IMG/VR virus record: IMGVR_UViG_3300032235_000166
Location: 1 to 30,026 of that record
Length of the DNA stretch: 30,026 bases
Direction: 5' to 3' (one strand)
DNA from: a virus
This document shows, piece by piece, positions 1 through 6,444 of this stretch. Every line of letters begins with the position of its first letter. Position 1 is the first letter of the stretch. The notes beneath the pieces are model-generated. The model searched no databases and was not told where the DNA came from. It saw only the letters and a list, made by a program, of their open reading frames with translations. The translations under genes were made by a program, and so were the position numbers.

Positions 1-1
1 A

Positions 2-652
2 ATGGCCTCAAACGCGCAGTCGAAATTGCTACTGGAAGCGGCGCAGAGATACGCACAGGAAATAAGTCCAGAAGCACTCGCCGCGCTAGGAGAACGTGGG
101 ATATCTGAGGTAGTTGCTGCTCGTTATATGCTCGGTACTGTTACCGATCCTATGAACGGTCACGAGATGCAAGAGGGTTGGATATCTATTCCATACTTGA
201 CTGCATTAGGTCACTGCGTTGGCTTTAAGTTCAGACGAATAGATGATGGTAAACCTAAGTATGGTTCACCTACCGGACAGAAGGCTCATCTCTATAACGT
301 TACCGATATTACTTTGATGTCGCCATACATACTGGTATGTGAAGGTGAGCTAGATACCATCATCGCTTCAGGTGTACTGGGCATACCAGCAGTGGGTGTA
401 CCTGGTGTGCAGGCTTGGAAGTCACACTATCCAAAACTATTTGGTGGTTACGAGACAGTCTTTGTTGTTGGTGATAATGACATTAAAGAAGATGGCACCA
501 ATCCTGGTGCTGAGTTTGCTAAGCGTGTCGCAAACGACGTGATGAACTCAACCATAGTAACATTGCCTCCAGGTATGGACATTAATGACTACTACCTAGC
601 TAATGGTGAGGTCGCAACACGTGCGCTTCTAACAGGTGAGAAGGGTGAGTAG
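2..652 (+). CDS. TOPRIM-domain primase-like protein
   Basis: This 216-aa protein carries a TOPRIM fold: VCEGELD (residues 112-118) supplies the catalytic glutamate and VVGDND (155-160) the acidic DxD-type metal site, as in DnaG-type primases and phage primase/helicases. The N-terminal 100 residues resemble the primase catalytic-core lead-in (GWISIPY, then GFKFRRIDDGKPKYGSP). No CHC2 zinc-binding motif and no helicase P-loop are present, so it should act with a separate helicase outside the window. The ATG is at base 2, so an upstream extension cannot be excluded, although the length fits a single-domain phage primase. The next gene begins 6 bases after the stop, suggesting one transcript with the modification genes. 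Confidence 0.85.
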   Translation: MASNAQSKLLLEAAQRYAQEISPEALAALGERGISEVVAARYMLGTVTDPMNGHEMQEGWISIPYLTALGHCVGFKFRRIDDGKPKYGSPTGQKAHLYNVTDITLMSPYILVCEGELDTIIASGVLGIPAVGVPGVQAWKSHYPKLFGGYETVFVVGDNDIKEDGTNPGAEFAKRVANDVMNSTIVTLPPGMDINDYYLANGEVATRALLTGEKGE

Positions 653-658
653 AGACGA

Positions 659-1042
659 ATGGATAAGAATGTTACAGACTTTGCAGCATATGGGCTTTCA
701 GATCTTAGAGTCGGATTACCAGAACGAAAGAGTGTTAATCAGACCGGTACCAGTAAGGTAGACGATGAGTTTGTTACCGATGTATGGCGCATCTTGGATA
801 CAGCAGGCAATCTTCTCATTAAGAAACACCACGATTACGGTCCTAAGAACATCAGTCTTAGTCCAGGTGGACCTCTTAATGGTCTGCGTGTACGTATGTG
901 GGACAAGGTCGCCCGAATTAACAACCTTATTGATTCTAACGTTAACCCTAGCAATGAATCTCTGCGTGATAGCTTCATTGACCTTCTAAATTATTCTGCT
1001 ATTGCAATGATGGTCCTCGATGGGACTTGGCCAGAAGAGTGA
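659..1042 (+). CDS. DUF1599 / nucleotide-modification-associated protein (Nmad1-like)
   Basis: The 127-aa product shows the hallmark pattern of the DUF1599 family: a helical segment followed by KKHHDYGPKN (about 55-64) and GLRVRMWDKVARI (75-87), then a C-terminal helix. This family is linked by gene neighbourhood to phage nucleotide and DNA modification, sometimes beside thymidylate synthase genes, but its reaction is unknown. Here it sits directly upstream of a DNA methyltransferase whose GTG start overlaps its TGA (GTGA at 1039-1042), consistent with translational coupling and a role in DNA modification. The functional link is inference; the family assignment rests on motif recognition. Confidence 0.75.
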   Translation: MDKNVTDFAAYGLSDLRVGLPERKSVNQTGTSKVDDEFVTDVWRILDTAGNLLIKKHHDYGPKNISLSPGGPLNGLRVRMWDKVARINNLIDSNVNPSNESLRDSFIDLLNYSAIAMMVLDGTWPEE

Positions 1043-1716
1043 GCAACATTAAAAGCGAATTGATATTAGGCAATTCTTTAGAAGAGCTGCCGAAGATTAA
1101 AGTCAGAGAAGAAAAGTTTGTTATTGTAACTGACCCACCTTTTAATATCGGGTATCACTATAACAATTACAAAGACAACTTAGAGTCAGAAGAATACTAC
1201 GAGATGCTTGCATCTATATTCCAGTACTCTCCATTTGTTGTTATCCACTATCCAGAAGAGATATACAAGATAGCATTTCAAGTTGGTGAGTTTCCAGAGA
1301 AGATTGTTAGTTGGGTATATAACTCTAACACTGCTAAGCAACATAGGGATATAGCATTCTTTGGTATTAAACCAGACTTCAAACAATATGGTCAACCATA
1401 TAAAAATCCAACAGATAAAAGAATTATGCAAAGAATTGCTAATGGTAAAACAGCTCGACTGTATGACTGGTGGGAAATTAACCAAGTCAAGAACGTGTCT
1501 AAGGAAAAGACAAAGCACCCTTGCCAGATGCCGTTAGAAGTTATGAAAAGAATCGTAGGAATATTGCCACCTGATTACACAATAGTAGACCCATTTATGG
1601 GTTCAGGTACAACAGGGCTTGCTTGTAAGTTATTAAACCGTAACTTTATAGGTATCGAAATGGATGTTGAATACCACGCTATTGCTCAGCAAAGAATTAG
1701 AGATGCCAATGAGTGA
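1039..1716 (+). CDS. Beta-class DNA methyltransferase (N6-adenine or N4-cytosine)
   Basis: The 225-aa protein has motif IV DPPF (residues 32-35) near the N terminus and the SAM-binding motif DPFMGSGTT (184-192) near the C terminus. That order marks beta-class amino-methyltransferases, which methylate adenine N6 or cytosine N4 in duplex DNA. DPPF does not decide between the two; adenine is slightly favoured. A TTG lies upstream at 1027, but the GTG at 1039 overlaps the previous stop and follows an AGAAGAG stretch, so it is the chosen start. No restriction partner is nearby, so it is an orphan phage methyltransferase, probably protecting the genome from host restriction. Confidence 0.88.
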   Translation: MSNIKSELILGNSLEELPKIKVREEKFVIVTDPPFNIGYHYNNYKDNLESEEYYEMLASIFQYSPFVVIHYPEEIYKIAFQVGEFPEKIVSWVYNSNTAKQHRDIAFFGIKPDFKQYGQPYKNPTDKRIMQRIANGKTARLYDWWEINQVKNVSKEKTKHPCQMPLEVMKRIVGILPPDYTIVDPFMGSGTTGLACKLLNRNFIGIEMDVEYHAIAQQRIRDANE

Positions 1717-2341
1717 CATACATCCAATCATCAACGATCTGGTACCAGCAATGGCTAACAGTATCTTTCAACAGTTTAAGTTATACGTTGAAGCAGATGA
1801 TGTACGTCAAGAGTGTTTGATGTGGGCGATGAGCCGCACAGATTATATTAATGAGCAGTTAAACGTAGAAGATAATGAAGAGCGTAAGCATAACGAGCAG
1901 CGTATAGCGTGGCAGATGAGGCGTGTAGCAGAGCGCTACGCACGCAAGGAGAAGGCAGCTAAGGCTGGCTATCACATTACTGATGAGGCTTACTATGAGA
2001 GTGCAACTGTTGCTCAGCTTCTACCATTTGTTATTGCATCCATCATAGACGGTACAGTGTTAGAGCAAGCGCAAGAGATGATCCGTGATGGACAACCGAA
2101 GGGGTCGTCATCACCAGCAGAAGGTGGCAACCTGCTTGCTATGTTATTTGATATTAAAAAGGCTTTCTTAAAGTTAGAAGAGAAGCACCGCACAATACTT
2201 ACCTACCGTTATCACGAGAACTTTACCTTTGCACAGATGTCTATGTTACTAGAGTGCGCTATATCTACTGCTGACCGCAGATGTAACAGTGCGATGCGTA
2301 AGTTGCTCATTGAATTAGGTGGTGACTCACCATTCAGATAA
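1709..2341 (+). CDS. Sigma-70-like protein with region 2- and region 4-like segments
   Basis: The 210-aa product has an N-terminal stretch, YVEADDVRQECLMWA, resembling sigma region 2.1. It ends with a helix-turn-helix like sigma region 4 (EEKHRTILTYRYHENFT, then a recognition helix around ISTADRRCNSAMRKLL). The middle is charged and not recognisable. It could be a small alternative sigma factor directing host polymerase to phage promoters, or a sigma-derived regulator. The ATG at 1709 overlaps the upstream TGA (ATGAGTGA); another ATG lies at 1703. The stop overlaps the next start (TAATG at 2339-2343). It is a candidate for activating the rightward late promoter, which is inference. Confidence 0.65.
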   Translation: MSDIHPIINDLVPAMANSIFQQFKLYVEADDVRQECLMWAMSRTDYINEQLNVEDNEERKHNEQRIAWQMRRVAERYARKEKAAKAGYHITDEAYYESATVAQLLPFVIASIIDGTVLEQAQEMIRDGQPKGSSSPAEGGNLLAMLFDIKKAFLKLEEKHRTILTYRYHENFTFAQMSMLLECAISTADRRCNSAMRKLLIELGGDSPFR

Positions 2342-2724
2342 TGAAAGAGGCGGATCTCTTTGAGTTCCTCAAGCAAGATATCTACCCTGACTTGGTTAAG
2401 AGTGAGGGTACTTATGATGTCTTTGACTGTATCAGCTACAAGGCTGGTCACTTTATTGAACTGAAGTCTAGGATTACACACTACTCAGACCTGCTTATCG
2501 AACAGGTTAAGTATCGTAAACTGATAGAACAAGCAGTCCAATCTAATCTGCTTCCCTTCTATATTAACTCTACGCCGCTTGGTATCTACTCCTTTGACTT
2601 GAACGATATACCAGAGCCAGAGTGGGTAACTCATCTGATGCCAGCTAGTACAGAGTTTGAGAATAGAAACAAGGTACCAAAGGTTGTTGGTTACTTGGAG
2701 ATCAGTGAGGCTATCAAGTTATGA
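2341..2724 (+). CDS. Candidate PD-(D/E)XK nuclease-fold protein
   Basis: The 127-aa protein has a strand-like segment YDVFDCISYKAGHFIELKSR (25-44) with Asp26 or Asp29 followed by the E-x-K signature at Glu40-Lys42, the usual active-site layout of PD-(D/E)XK nucleases. Downstream, EQVKYRKLIEQAV fits the conserved helix after the core. A short phage protein of this type could be a DNA-processing or Holliday-junction-type nuclease, but it may also be a degenerate fold without activity. It is coupled on both sides (TAATG at its start, ATGA at its end), placing it in the replication and modification operon. Only motif inspection supports the call. Confidence 0.5.
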   Translation: MKEADLFEFLKQDIYPDLVKSEGTYDVFDCISYKAGHFIELKSRITHYSDLLIEQVKYRKLIEQAVQSNLLPFYINSTPLGIYSFDLNDIPEPEWVTHLMPASTEFENRNKVPKVVGYLEISEAIKL

Positions 2725-2894
2725 TTTATGATTACAAGTGTGATACCTGCAAGTGTGAACTCACTATCGAACGTAGCATCCACGCTGAGGCTAACGCACC
2801 TATCTGCTTTGACTGCCATACACCTATGGATCGTGTCTATGGCGTAGGTGGTATCAAGTTTAACGCACCTGGTTTCTACTCTACTGGAGGTTAA
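2721..2894 (+). CDS. FmdB-like zinc ribbon protein
   Basis: A 57-aa ORF starts at the ATG overlapping the upstream TGA (ATGA, 2721-2724) and ends at TAA 2892-2894. It reads MIYDYKCDTCKCELTIERSI, then ICFDCHTPMDRVYG, and ends GGIKFNAPGFYSTGG. The paired Cys motifs and the final KFxxxGFYxTG are typical of FmdB/regulatory-protein zinc ribbons, which are widespread as tiny proteins in actinobacteria and their phages. Function is unknown; nucleic-acid or protein binding is likely. The GGAGG inside its last codons forms the ribosome site of the next gene. Confidence 0.8.
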   Translation: MIYDYKCDTCKCELTIERSIHAEANAPICFDCHTPMDRVYGVGGIKFNAPGFYSTGG

Positions 2895-2895
2895 C

Positions 2896-3471
2896 GTGTC
2901 TGACTATCCTAATTGGTTTGCTACCGGTGCTCAGCCCAACTTTGCTACGTATCTGATACAAGATGCTGGCTTACCTAACCTAAAGTATCTTCAACTCGGT
3001 GCCTTCACAGGAGATGCCAGTGTGTGGTTAATGAAGAACATACTTACTGACCCATCATCTCATCTATTCGATGTTGATACGTGGCAAGGTAGCGATGAAG
3101 TAGCGCACCACTCTATGGACTTTGATGATGTTTACTCAGTGTATAAAGATAAGGTTAAAGATCTCTCTATTACATCTGTTGTTATGCGTACCGATGATTA
3201 CCTGATACGTGTACGTGAAGTCTTTACAGATTCTTTTGACTTCATCTACATTGACGCAGACCATACAACAGTAGGTGTTTTAATGGACGCTGAACTAAGC
3301 TGGCCTTTGCTCAAGTCCGGTGGCATTATGGCATTTGATGATCTTACGTGGGGCGCAGACTTGCCTCCCTCTCAATCGCCTAAAGCTGGCATCCTCCTCT
3401 TTGCTGAACGCCATAAGGAAGAGTTTGATTTAGTTGTTGCTAACACTCAGTATTGGATTAAGAAAAAGTAA
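2896..3471 (+). CDS. Class I SAM-dependent methyltransferase (family 24-like)
   Basis: The 191-aa protein has LKYLQLGAFTGDASVWLM in place of the SAM-binding glycine loop, an acidic motif HLFDVDTWQGSDE, and FDFIYIDADHTTVGVLMDAE followed by LLKSGGIMAFDDLTW. This order is typical of Methyltransf_24 enzymes, which act on sugars or small molecules rather than directly on DNA. The GTG at 2896 is chosen because GGAGG (2886-2890) lies at good spacing, whereas an upstream in-frame extension would run deep into the zinc-ribbon gene. Substrate is unknown; modification of a virion glycan or a host metabolite is possible. It is the last gene before a convergent junction. Confidence 0.75.
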   Translation: MSDYPNWFATGAQPNFATYLIQDAGLPNLKYLQLGAFTGDASVWLMKNILTDPSSHLFDVDTWQGSDEVAHHSMDFDDVYSVYKDKVKDLSITSVVMRTDDYLIRVREVFTDSFDFIYIDADHTTVGVLMDAELSWPLLKSGGIMAFDDLTWGADLPPSQSPKAGILLFAERHKEEFDLVVANTQYWIKKK

Positions 3472-3473
3472 AA

Positions 3474-3501
3474 CCACACTGGAAGGCAAGTAACAGTGTG
3501 G
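3474..3501. terminator. Hairpin at the convergent gene junction
   Basis: CCACACTG (3474-3481) pairs perfectly with CAGTGTGG (3494-3501) across a 12-base loop. It starts two bases after the rightward stop codon and lies before the end of the leftward C5 methyltransferase gene. No long T-run follows on either strand, so intrinsic termination is plausible rather than certain; separation of converging transcripts is the likely role. Confidence 0.5.
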
Positions 3502-3529
3502 CTCTACTTCTCGGAACGGAGAGGCTAGA

Positions 3530-4168
3530 TTATTCTAGCACATTAAACAGTTGTTTGCCTATCTCATAGGTATAAATCGGTGGTATTGCTTCCACTAATT
3601 CTCCCCAGATCATCCAGTCAATTCCCATAGCTTGACGTGCTTCCTCTATTGACTTAGCAGTATGTCCACCTTTAGGTATCTCATCACGCATAGATCCATA
3701 GATACCTACCGGCTTACCCTGTTCTTTGTGATTACAGACCGATCCGGTAATCTCCAAGTTGGACTCAAAAAGTCTATGTCTACGAACCTTTAACCCAAAT
3801 GATGAACCGCAGAATTGTATTGGGTTAATCAACGGTGCTCCCGGAACGTTTTCTATTACATAAGGTTTGCCTGATTTAATCAAAGCCTCTCTTGTTTGCG
3901 GTATCAGATCTACCTTGTCCGTACTCTTCCCCTGTGCGTTACGCAAATGTTGAGTACGAGAGTGGGTTTGGCAAGGTGGACTGGCTGCTATCACATCAAA
4001 GGTGCGTAGATAATCTATATCCTTTAGGATCTCCAAGCAGTCAGCCTGTATGAACTCATATGGATAGCGCTTCTGCTTCTTTATATCTATCCCTGTAACA
4101 GTGAAGCCAGCATCGGCATAGCCTTTGCTCGCTCCCCCTGCTTTACGGTATAGGTCTAGTAACTTCAT
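3530..4168 (-). CDS. C5-cytosine DNA methyltransferase
   Basis: The 212-aa product contains the C5 methyltransferase core. Motif I is variant (DLYRKAGGAS, 5-14, instead of DLFxGxGG). The catalytic Pro-Cys is in ASPPCQ (62-67), ENVPGA (106-111) is motif VI, and RRHRLFE (129-135) is motif VIII. The protein is short for the family, with a compact target-recognition region, as in many phage versions. The ATG at 4168 overlaps the TGA of the upstream lysis-type gene (ATGA), which argues against the longer in-frame start at 4210. It is the last gene of the leftward operon and probably modifies phage DNA to evade restriction. Confidence 0.88.
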   Translation of the reverse strand: MKLLDLYRKAGGASKGYADAGFTVTGIDIKKQKRYPYEFIQADCLEILKDIDYLRTFDVIAASPPCQTHSRTQHLRNAQGKSTDKVDLIPQTREALIKSGKPYVIENVPGAPLINPIQFCGSSFGLKVRRHRLFESNLEITGSVCNHKEQGKPVGIYGSMRDEIPKGGHTAKSIEEARQAMGIDWMIWGELVEAIPPIYTYEIGKQLFNVLE

Positions 4169-4605
4169 CAGTACCACCCTCTCCTGTCTGAGTGGGCAAG
4201 AGCGCGGCACGCACTTCCTCGATAGCGATGTTCAAGGTATCGTATACCGTGAAGGATTTGTAATTCAGGTTCTCGACTACGCTCTCCAAGGAGTTGAGCA
4301 ATTCCGAAAGCTGAACTAATTGGTTTGCCCTGAGAGTCTCGTGGGCGAGCGAAGTGGTCAAGCCTGCTCTCACGGGTCCATAGGGTGATAAGACAGACTT
4401 GCTCTTTCTTACTGTATCCAAGTGCTCGTGAGTAACTAACGATAAGTGTCTTGTTCTCACGCTTTTCCTCCATTGTTGCTTTTCTTTCTTTTACGACTAG
4501 ATTTTTTGGGTGCTCTACGACCTGATGTACTGGTTCGGGTGCGAACACCCACAGTAACATAAGGGCGATCATCAACAGCAAACCACTTAACACCTTGCTC
4601 TTCAT
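4168..4605 (-). CDS. Membrane-anchored transglycosylase/lysozyme-like cell-wall hydrolase
   Basis: From the ATG at 4605 the 145-aa protein has a short basic start, then a hydrophobic segment (LSGLLLMIALMLLWVF, about 6-21), a signal peptide or anchor. The C-terminal half, with LITLWTRESRLDHFA, then SAFGIAQ, GIRYLEHRYRGSACRALAH and the final GWY, matches SLT/lysozyme-like domains in which the Glu of TRES is catalytic. It should cleave peptidoglycan during lysis. The N-terminal third overlaps the upstream basic gene in another frame by 149 bases. An ATG at 4473 would give a cytoplasmic form with little overlap. A purine-rich GGAGGAGGAG stretch precedes 4605 but also encodes a Glu run in the other frame, so the start is uncertain. 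Confidence 0.72.
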   Translation of the reverse strand: MKSKVLSGLLLMIALMLLWVFAPEPVHQVVEHPKNLVVKERKATMEEKRENKTLIVSYSRALGYSKKEQVCLITLWTRESRLDHFARPRDSQGKPISSAFGIAQLLGERSREPELQILHGIRYLEHRYRGSACRALAHSDRRGWY

Positions 4606-4744
4606 CAAACTCTTTCTCCTCCTCCAGATACTCTTTATAAAGCTCTGGATATTGGTGAGAGAGTCGTACTAAAGCACGATCCCTCGCTCTTCTGTAGTTA
4701 CGATATGAAATTGATTGAGCTGCGCTGACCTTCCTATTCTCCAT
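4457..4744 (-). CDS. Small basic protein of unknown function
   Basis: The 95-aa protein begins with a helical, Arg/Tyr-rich region (SYRNYRRARDRALVRLSHQY), continues with an acidic run (EYLEEEKEFDEEQ) and ends with a strongly basic tail (RAPKKSSRKRKKSNNGGKA). The layout suggests binding to nucleic acid or to a ribonucleoprotein, but I do not recognise a named family. The ATG is preceded by GGGGGATAAACTCA, a good ribosome site, and overlaps the end of the 25-aa membrane peptide gene. Its last 149 bases overlap the hydrophobic start of the hydrolase gene in another frame. Confidence 0.7.
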   Translation of the reverse strand: MENRKVSAAQSISYRNYRRARDRALVRLSHQYPELYKEYLEEEKEFDEEQGVKWFAVDDRPYVTVGVRTRTSTSGRRAPKKSSRKRKKSNNGGKA

Positions 4745-4811
4745 TGAGTTTATCCCCCACTACTAAAACCAGGTAAAAGAGTACCATTACGGCTATGATT
4801 CCCAATATCAT
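4734..4811 (-). CDS. 25-aa single-pass membrane peptide
   Basis: An ATG at 4811 overlaps the upstream TGA (ATGA at 4808-4811), and the frame runs to a TAG at 4734-4736 inside the start of the next gene. The peptide reads MILGIIAVMVLFYLVLVVGD plus KLNGE: one hydrophobic helix with a short charged C terminus. AGGTG lies just upstream. The interlocked start and stop argue that it is translated. It sits two genes before the cell-wall hydrolase, so a holin-like, holin-modulating or other membrane role is possible; size and hydrophobicity are the only functional evidence. Confidence 0.6.
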   Translation of the reverse strand: MILGIIAVMVLFYLVLVVGDKLNGE

Positions 4812-5059
4812 AAGACACCTGCAAGCGTAGCAAATACGATTTTTGTGATGTCTAAGGGTTGTCCGACGAGCATTGCGTCCTCGTCCTCTGCGTCCCACGC
4901 TGATACCAGTAAGCGTGAGTTGATAGGGCTACGACGTAGCCACTTGACCGCTTCTACGGGGTCACTGCCACCCCACTCTGCTATACCTTGACTATCCACC
5001 ACCTCATAGAAGGTAAATAGGGGTGATGTCTTTGGATGAAAACTAATTACCTCACTCAT
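4808..5059 (-). CDS. Hypothetical small protein
   Basis: This 83-aa protein has a beta-rich N terminus (FYEVVDSQGIAEWGG), a helical DPVEAVKWLRRSP and a C-terminal half with acidic AWDAEDEDAMLVGQPLDITK. No catalytic or metal motif is visible and I do not recognise the family; it is probably a compact cytosolic alpha/beta protein. Its ATG is inside the stop of the 58-aa gene upstream (ATGAGTGA), and its TGA overlaps the membrane-peptide start, so it is part of the coupled leftward operon. Confidence 0.7.
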   Translation of the reverse strand: MSEVISFHPKTSPLFTFYEVVDSQGIAEWGGSDPVEAVKWLRRSPINSRLLVSAWDAEDEDAMLVGQPLDITKIVFATLAGVL

Positions 5060-5228
5060 TGCCTTCTGCCTCTCTCTCGTTCGTGATACCTACACGGCTA
5101 AGAGCGTAGACCATACGCTCTAGGTTCTTCATAGCATTAGCGGCGTCAGCTTGTAGCAACTGATCCATAGCCACCTTCTCGCAAAGTTGTGCTTTAGCCT
5201 GCCAGTATTCTTTCGTTGGTTCACTCAC
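5052..5228 (-). CDS. Hypothetical 58-aa helical protein
   Basis: A GTG at 5228 lies just before the upstream stop (GGTGAGTGA), and the frame ends with a TGA (5052-5054) overlapping the next ATG. The product begins MSEPTKEYWQAKAQLCEKVA and is almost entirely amphipathic helix (AANAMKNLERMVYALSRVGI), ending in an acidic tail. A two-helix hairpin or small dimeric protein is likely. No family is recognised. The interlocking overlaps at both ends are the main evidence that it is a gene. Confidence 0.68.
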   Translation of the reverse strand: MSEPTKEYWQAKAQLCEKVAMDQLLQADAANAMKNLERMVYALSRVGITNEREAEGNE

Positions 5229-5490
5229 CGTACATCTCCTCTAGTGTGTCGTAGCTTTCGTTTACATTATCGGGGTCAATATAAATTGCCGCCCCCGCGC
5301 ACTCTTCTTCATTGCAGCAACGAATTGAGCACGGATCTTCGCAGTCTTCTTCGCAGTCTTTCCCGTCTAAGTGTTCATAACGTATCCAGTCGCTACCGCA
5401 CTGCTCACAGGTATAGCCATAATGCTCGCTAAGTCCCGTAATTACCGCGCCCATAGCAATAGGGTCGTCGATAGGTGGCTCGTGGCTCAT
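5221..5490 (-). CDS. Cysteine-rich acidic zinc-binding-type protein
   Basis: The 89-aa protein starts at the ATG overlapping the upstream TGA (ATGA, 5487-5490). An N-terminal helical stretch leads to YTCEQCGSDW and then a very acidic Cys-rich region (GKDCEEDCEDPCSIRCCNEE plus another Cys). Nine Cys residues, several in CxxC spacing, suggest one or two metal sites. The C terminus (YDTLEEMYGE) is acidic and helical. The strong negative charge would suit a DNA-mimic or protein-binding role in this anti-restriction neighbourhood, but that is speculation. Confidence 0.68.
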   Translation of the reverse strand: MSHEPPIDDPIAMGAVITGLSEHYGYTCEQCGSDWIRYEHLDGKDCEEDCEDPCSIRCCNEEECAGAAIYIDPDNVNESYDTLEEMYGE

Positions 5491-5714
5491 AGTGTGCCCC
5501 TTGCCATAAGCCACTCATCGGCTAATTGTAAAGTAATAGCGTGACCAGCCTCTTGCATAGCTTTCATTAAAGTACCAGCTACGCCAGCTCCCTCAATTAT
5601 GCAATTACCGTTAGTGTCTAATAGATCCACTATCCAAGCTCTTTCGCTCTCGCTCTCCATATCCTCATATTCTCGAATACTTATGCGATAGTTAGTTTCG
5701 CTTAATTCTTGCAT
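5487..5714 (-). CDS. Hypothetical 75-aa protein
   Basis: The protein starts at an ATG in a TAATG overlap with the upstream gene, preceded by GGAGGGCTAAAG, a strong ribosome site inside the upstream C-terminal codons. It has alternating strands (NYRISIREYEDM; RAWIVDLLDTNGNCIIEGAG) followed by a helix (TLMKAMQEAGHAITLQLADE). The pattern resembles a small alpha/beta domain that might bind another protein. No family is recognised. The end overlaps the Cys-rich gene by an ATGA. Confidence 0.65.
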   Translation of the reverse strand: MQELSETNYRISIREYEDMESESERAWIVDLLDTNGNCIIEGAGVAGTLMKAMQEAGHAITLQLADEWLMARGTL

Positions 5715-5875
5715 TACTTTAGCCCTCCCTCTAAAAAATCCGATATTGCATTGACGATATCGTGACGATCTAATTCTGTCTGTAAATAGATAGTCATCTC
5801 CACCATTTTGTTGCCTTCATCATCGTGTGTCGTATCGGCTACCTCATAGCCGTATTCTGTCCATAGTGCAGACAT
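5714..5875 (-). CDS. Hypothetical 53-aa acidic protein
   Basis: From an ATG at 5875 the frame runs to a TAA at 5714-5716 that overlaps the next ATG. The protein begins MSALWTEYGYEVADTT and ends HDIVNAISDFLEGGLK: one acidic beta-like half and one helix. GGGAGAGGG lies 6 bases or so upstream. It is the first gene after a 117-base gap that may hold a second leftward promoter. No family is recognised. Confidence 0.68.
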   Translation of the reverse strand: MSALWTEYGYEVADTTHDDEGNKMVEMTIYLQTELDRHDIVNAISDFLEGGLK

Positions 5876-5992
5876 ATCTTGCCCTCTCCCTCTTGCGTGT
5901 ATTGAGGTGATCTACCTCCCGCCCTCACCCTCTCCCCCTACCGAGAGGAGAGAGTAAGCGCGGGTGGCGTACCAACTATCCCGTACTATACC
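5876..5992 (-). promoter_or_regulatory. Intergenic leader with possible second leftward promoter
   Basis: Read leftward, the gap begins with GGTATAGTACGGGATAG; the -10-like TATAGT is at 5985-5990. It resembles GGTATAGTCGGGCATAG at the main leftward promoter (TATAGT at 7578-7583), although no good -35 is visible here. Two small hairpins follow: CCTCTC/GAGAGG (5929-5934 with 5943-5948) and GAGGT/ACCTC (5904-5908 with 5914-5918). A GGGTGAG heptamer also occurs on the leftward strand between them, as in the repeat cluster at 7735-7826. Confidence 0.4.
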
Positions 5993-6238
5993 TTAACTAG
6001 CCACAATTATGAGCTTAGCACTCTCATATCCCTGGCAATAATTCTTAGCGTGATCTAGTGACGTAAAAATATCGTCAAAATCGTACTCTCTCCCGAAAGC
6101 TCTCTTGCCCGCGATATAAATATCGCCTACCTTGAAAGCATAGTATTGCCCGCCAATAGTGTGCCAATAAGGTACGCTCACTCTCGCGTGTTCGCCCTCT
6201 TGCCACTCTAGAATTATCGGTGACTGTATCTCTTGCAT
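5993..6238 (-). CDS. Hypothetical 81-aa protein
   Basis: The protein has a beta-rich core (IILEWQEGEHARVSVPYWHT, then GGQYYAFKVGDIYIAGK) followed by FDDIFTSLDHAKNYCQGYES and a final strand LIIVAS. It looks like a small, complete alpha/beta domain with one helix between sheets. The ATG overlaps the upstream TAA (TAATG, 6236-6240) and GGGAGGG precedes it by about 8 bases. No recognised family; probably an early host-interaction protein by context. Confidence 0.68.
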   Translation of the reverse strand: MQEIQSPIILEWQEGEHARVSVPYWHTIGGQYYAFKVGDIYIAGKRAFGREYDFDDIFTSLDHAKNYCQGYESAKLIIVAS

Positions 6239-6444
6239 TATATTGCCCTCCCTAGATGATCGAATTTATAGCGCATAGGCGCGCCCTCGCATTGTATAAC
6301 GTTAAATCTATCTATGACACCAGCTATTGGATATACCAAAATCTCACAATTACCGTTAGAAAATCTTTCGTAGGTGTAATCATAGTAATGGTATCCCTCT
6401 TGTATTCTTGCAATAGTCTCCTGTTTATCGGCAAAACTAGGCAT
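6238..6444 (-). CDS. Hypothetical 68-aa protein
   Basis: The chosen ATG at 6444 sits in a TAATG overlap with the zinc-finger gene and follows GGGAGGGGGAAAG; a longer frame from 6489 would run through that gene and is rejected. The product starts MPSFADKQETIARIQEG, then has aromatic strands (YHYYDYTYERF), CEILVYPIAGVIDRFNVI and a short basic end. It is probably a small beta-sheet protein. No family is recognised. Confidence 0.65.
   Translation of the reverse strand: MPSFADKQETIARIQEGYHYYDYTYERFSNGNCEILVYPIAGVIDRFNVIQCEGAPMRYKFDHLGRAI

Noticed and set aside
1186-1518. 110-codon minus-strand ORF in the beta-class methyltransferase
   Set aside because: Antisense shadow of a gene with clear catalytic motifs.
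4143-4460. 105-codon minus-strand ORF overlapping the hydrolase and C5 methyltransferase start
   Set aside because: It shares DNA with the clear lysozyme-like domain in another frame and has no coupling signal, although its composition looks protein-like.
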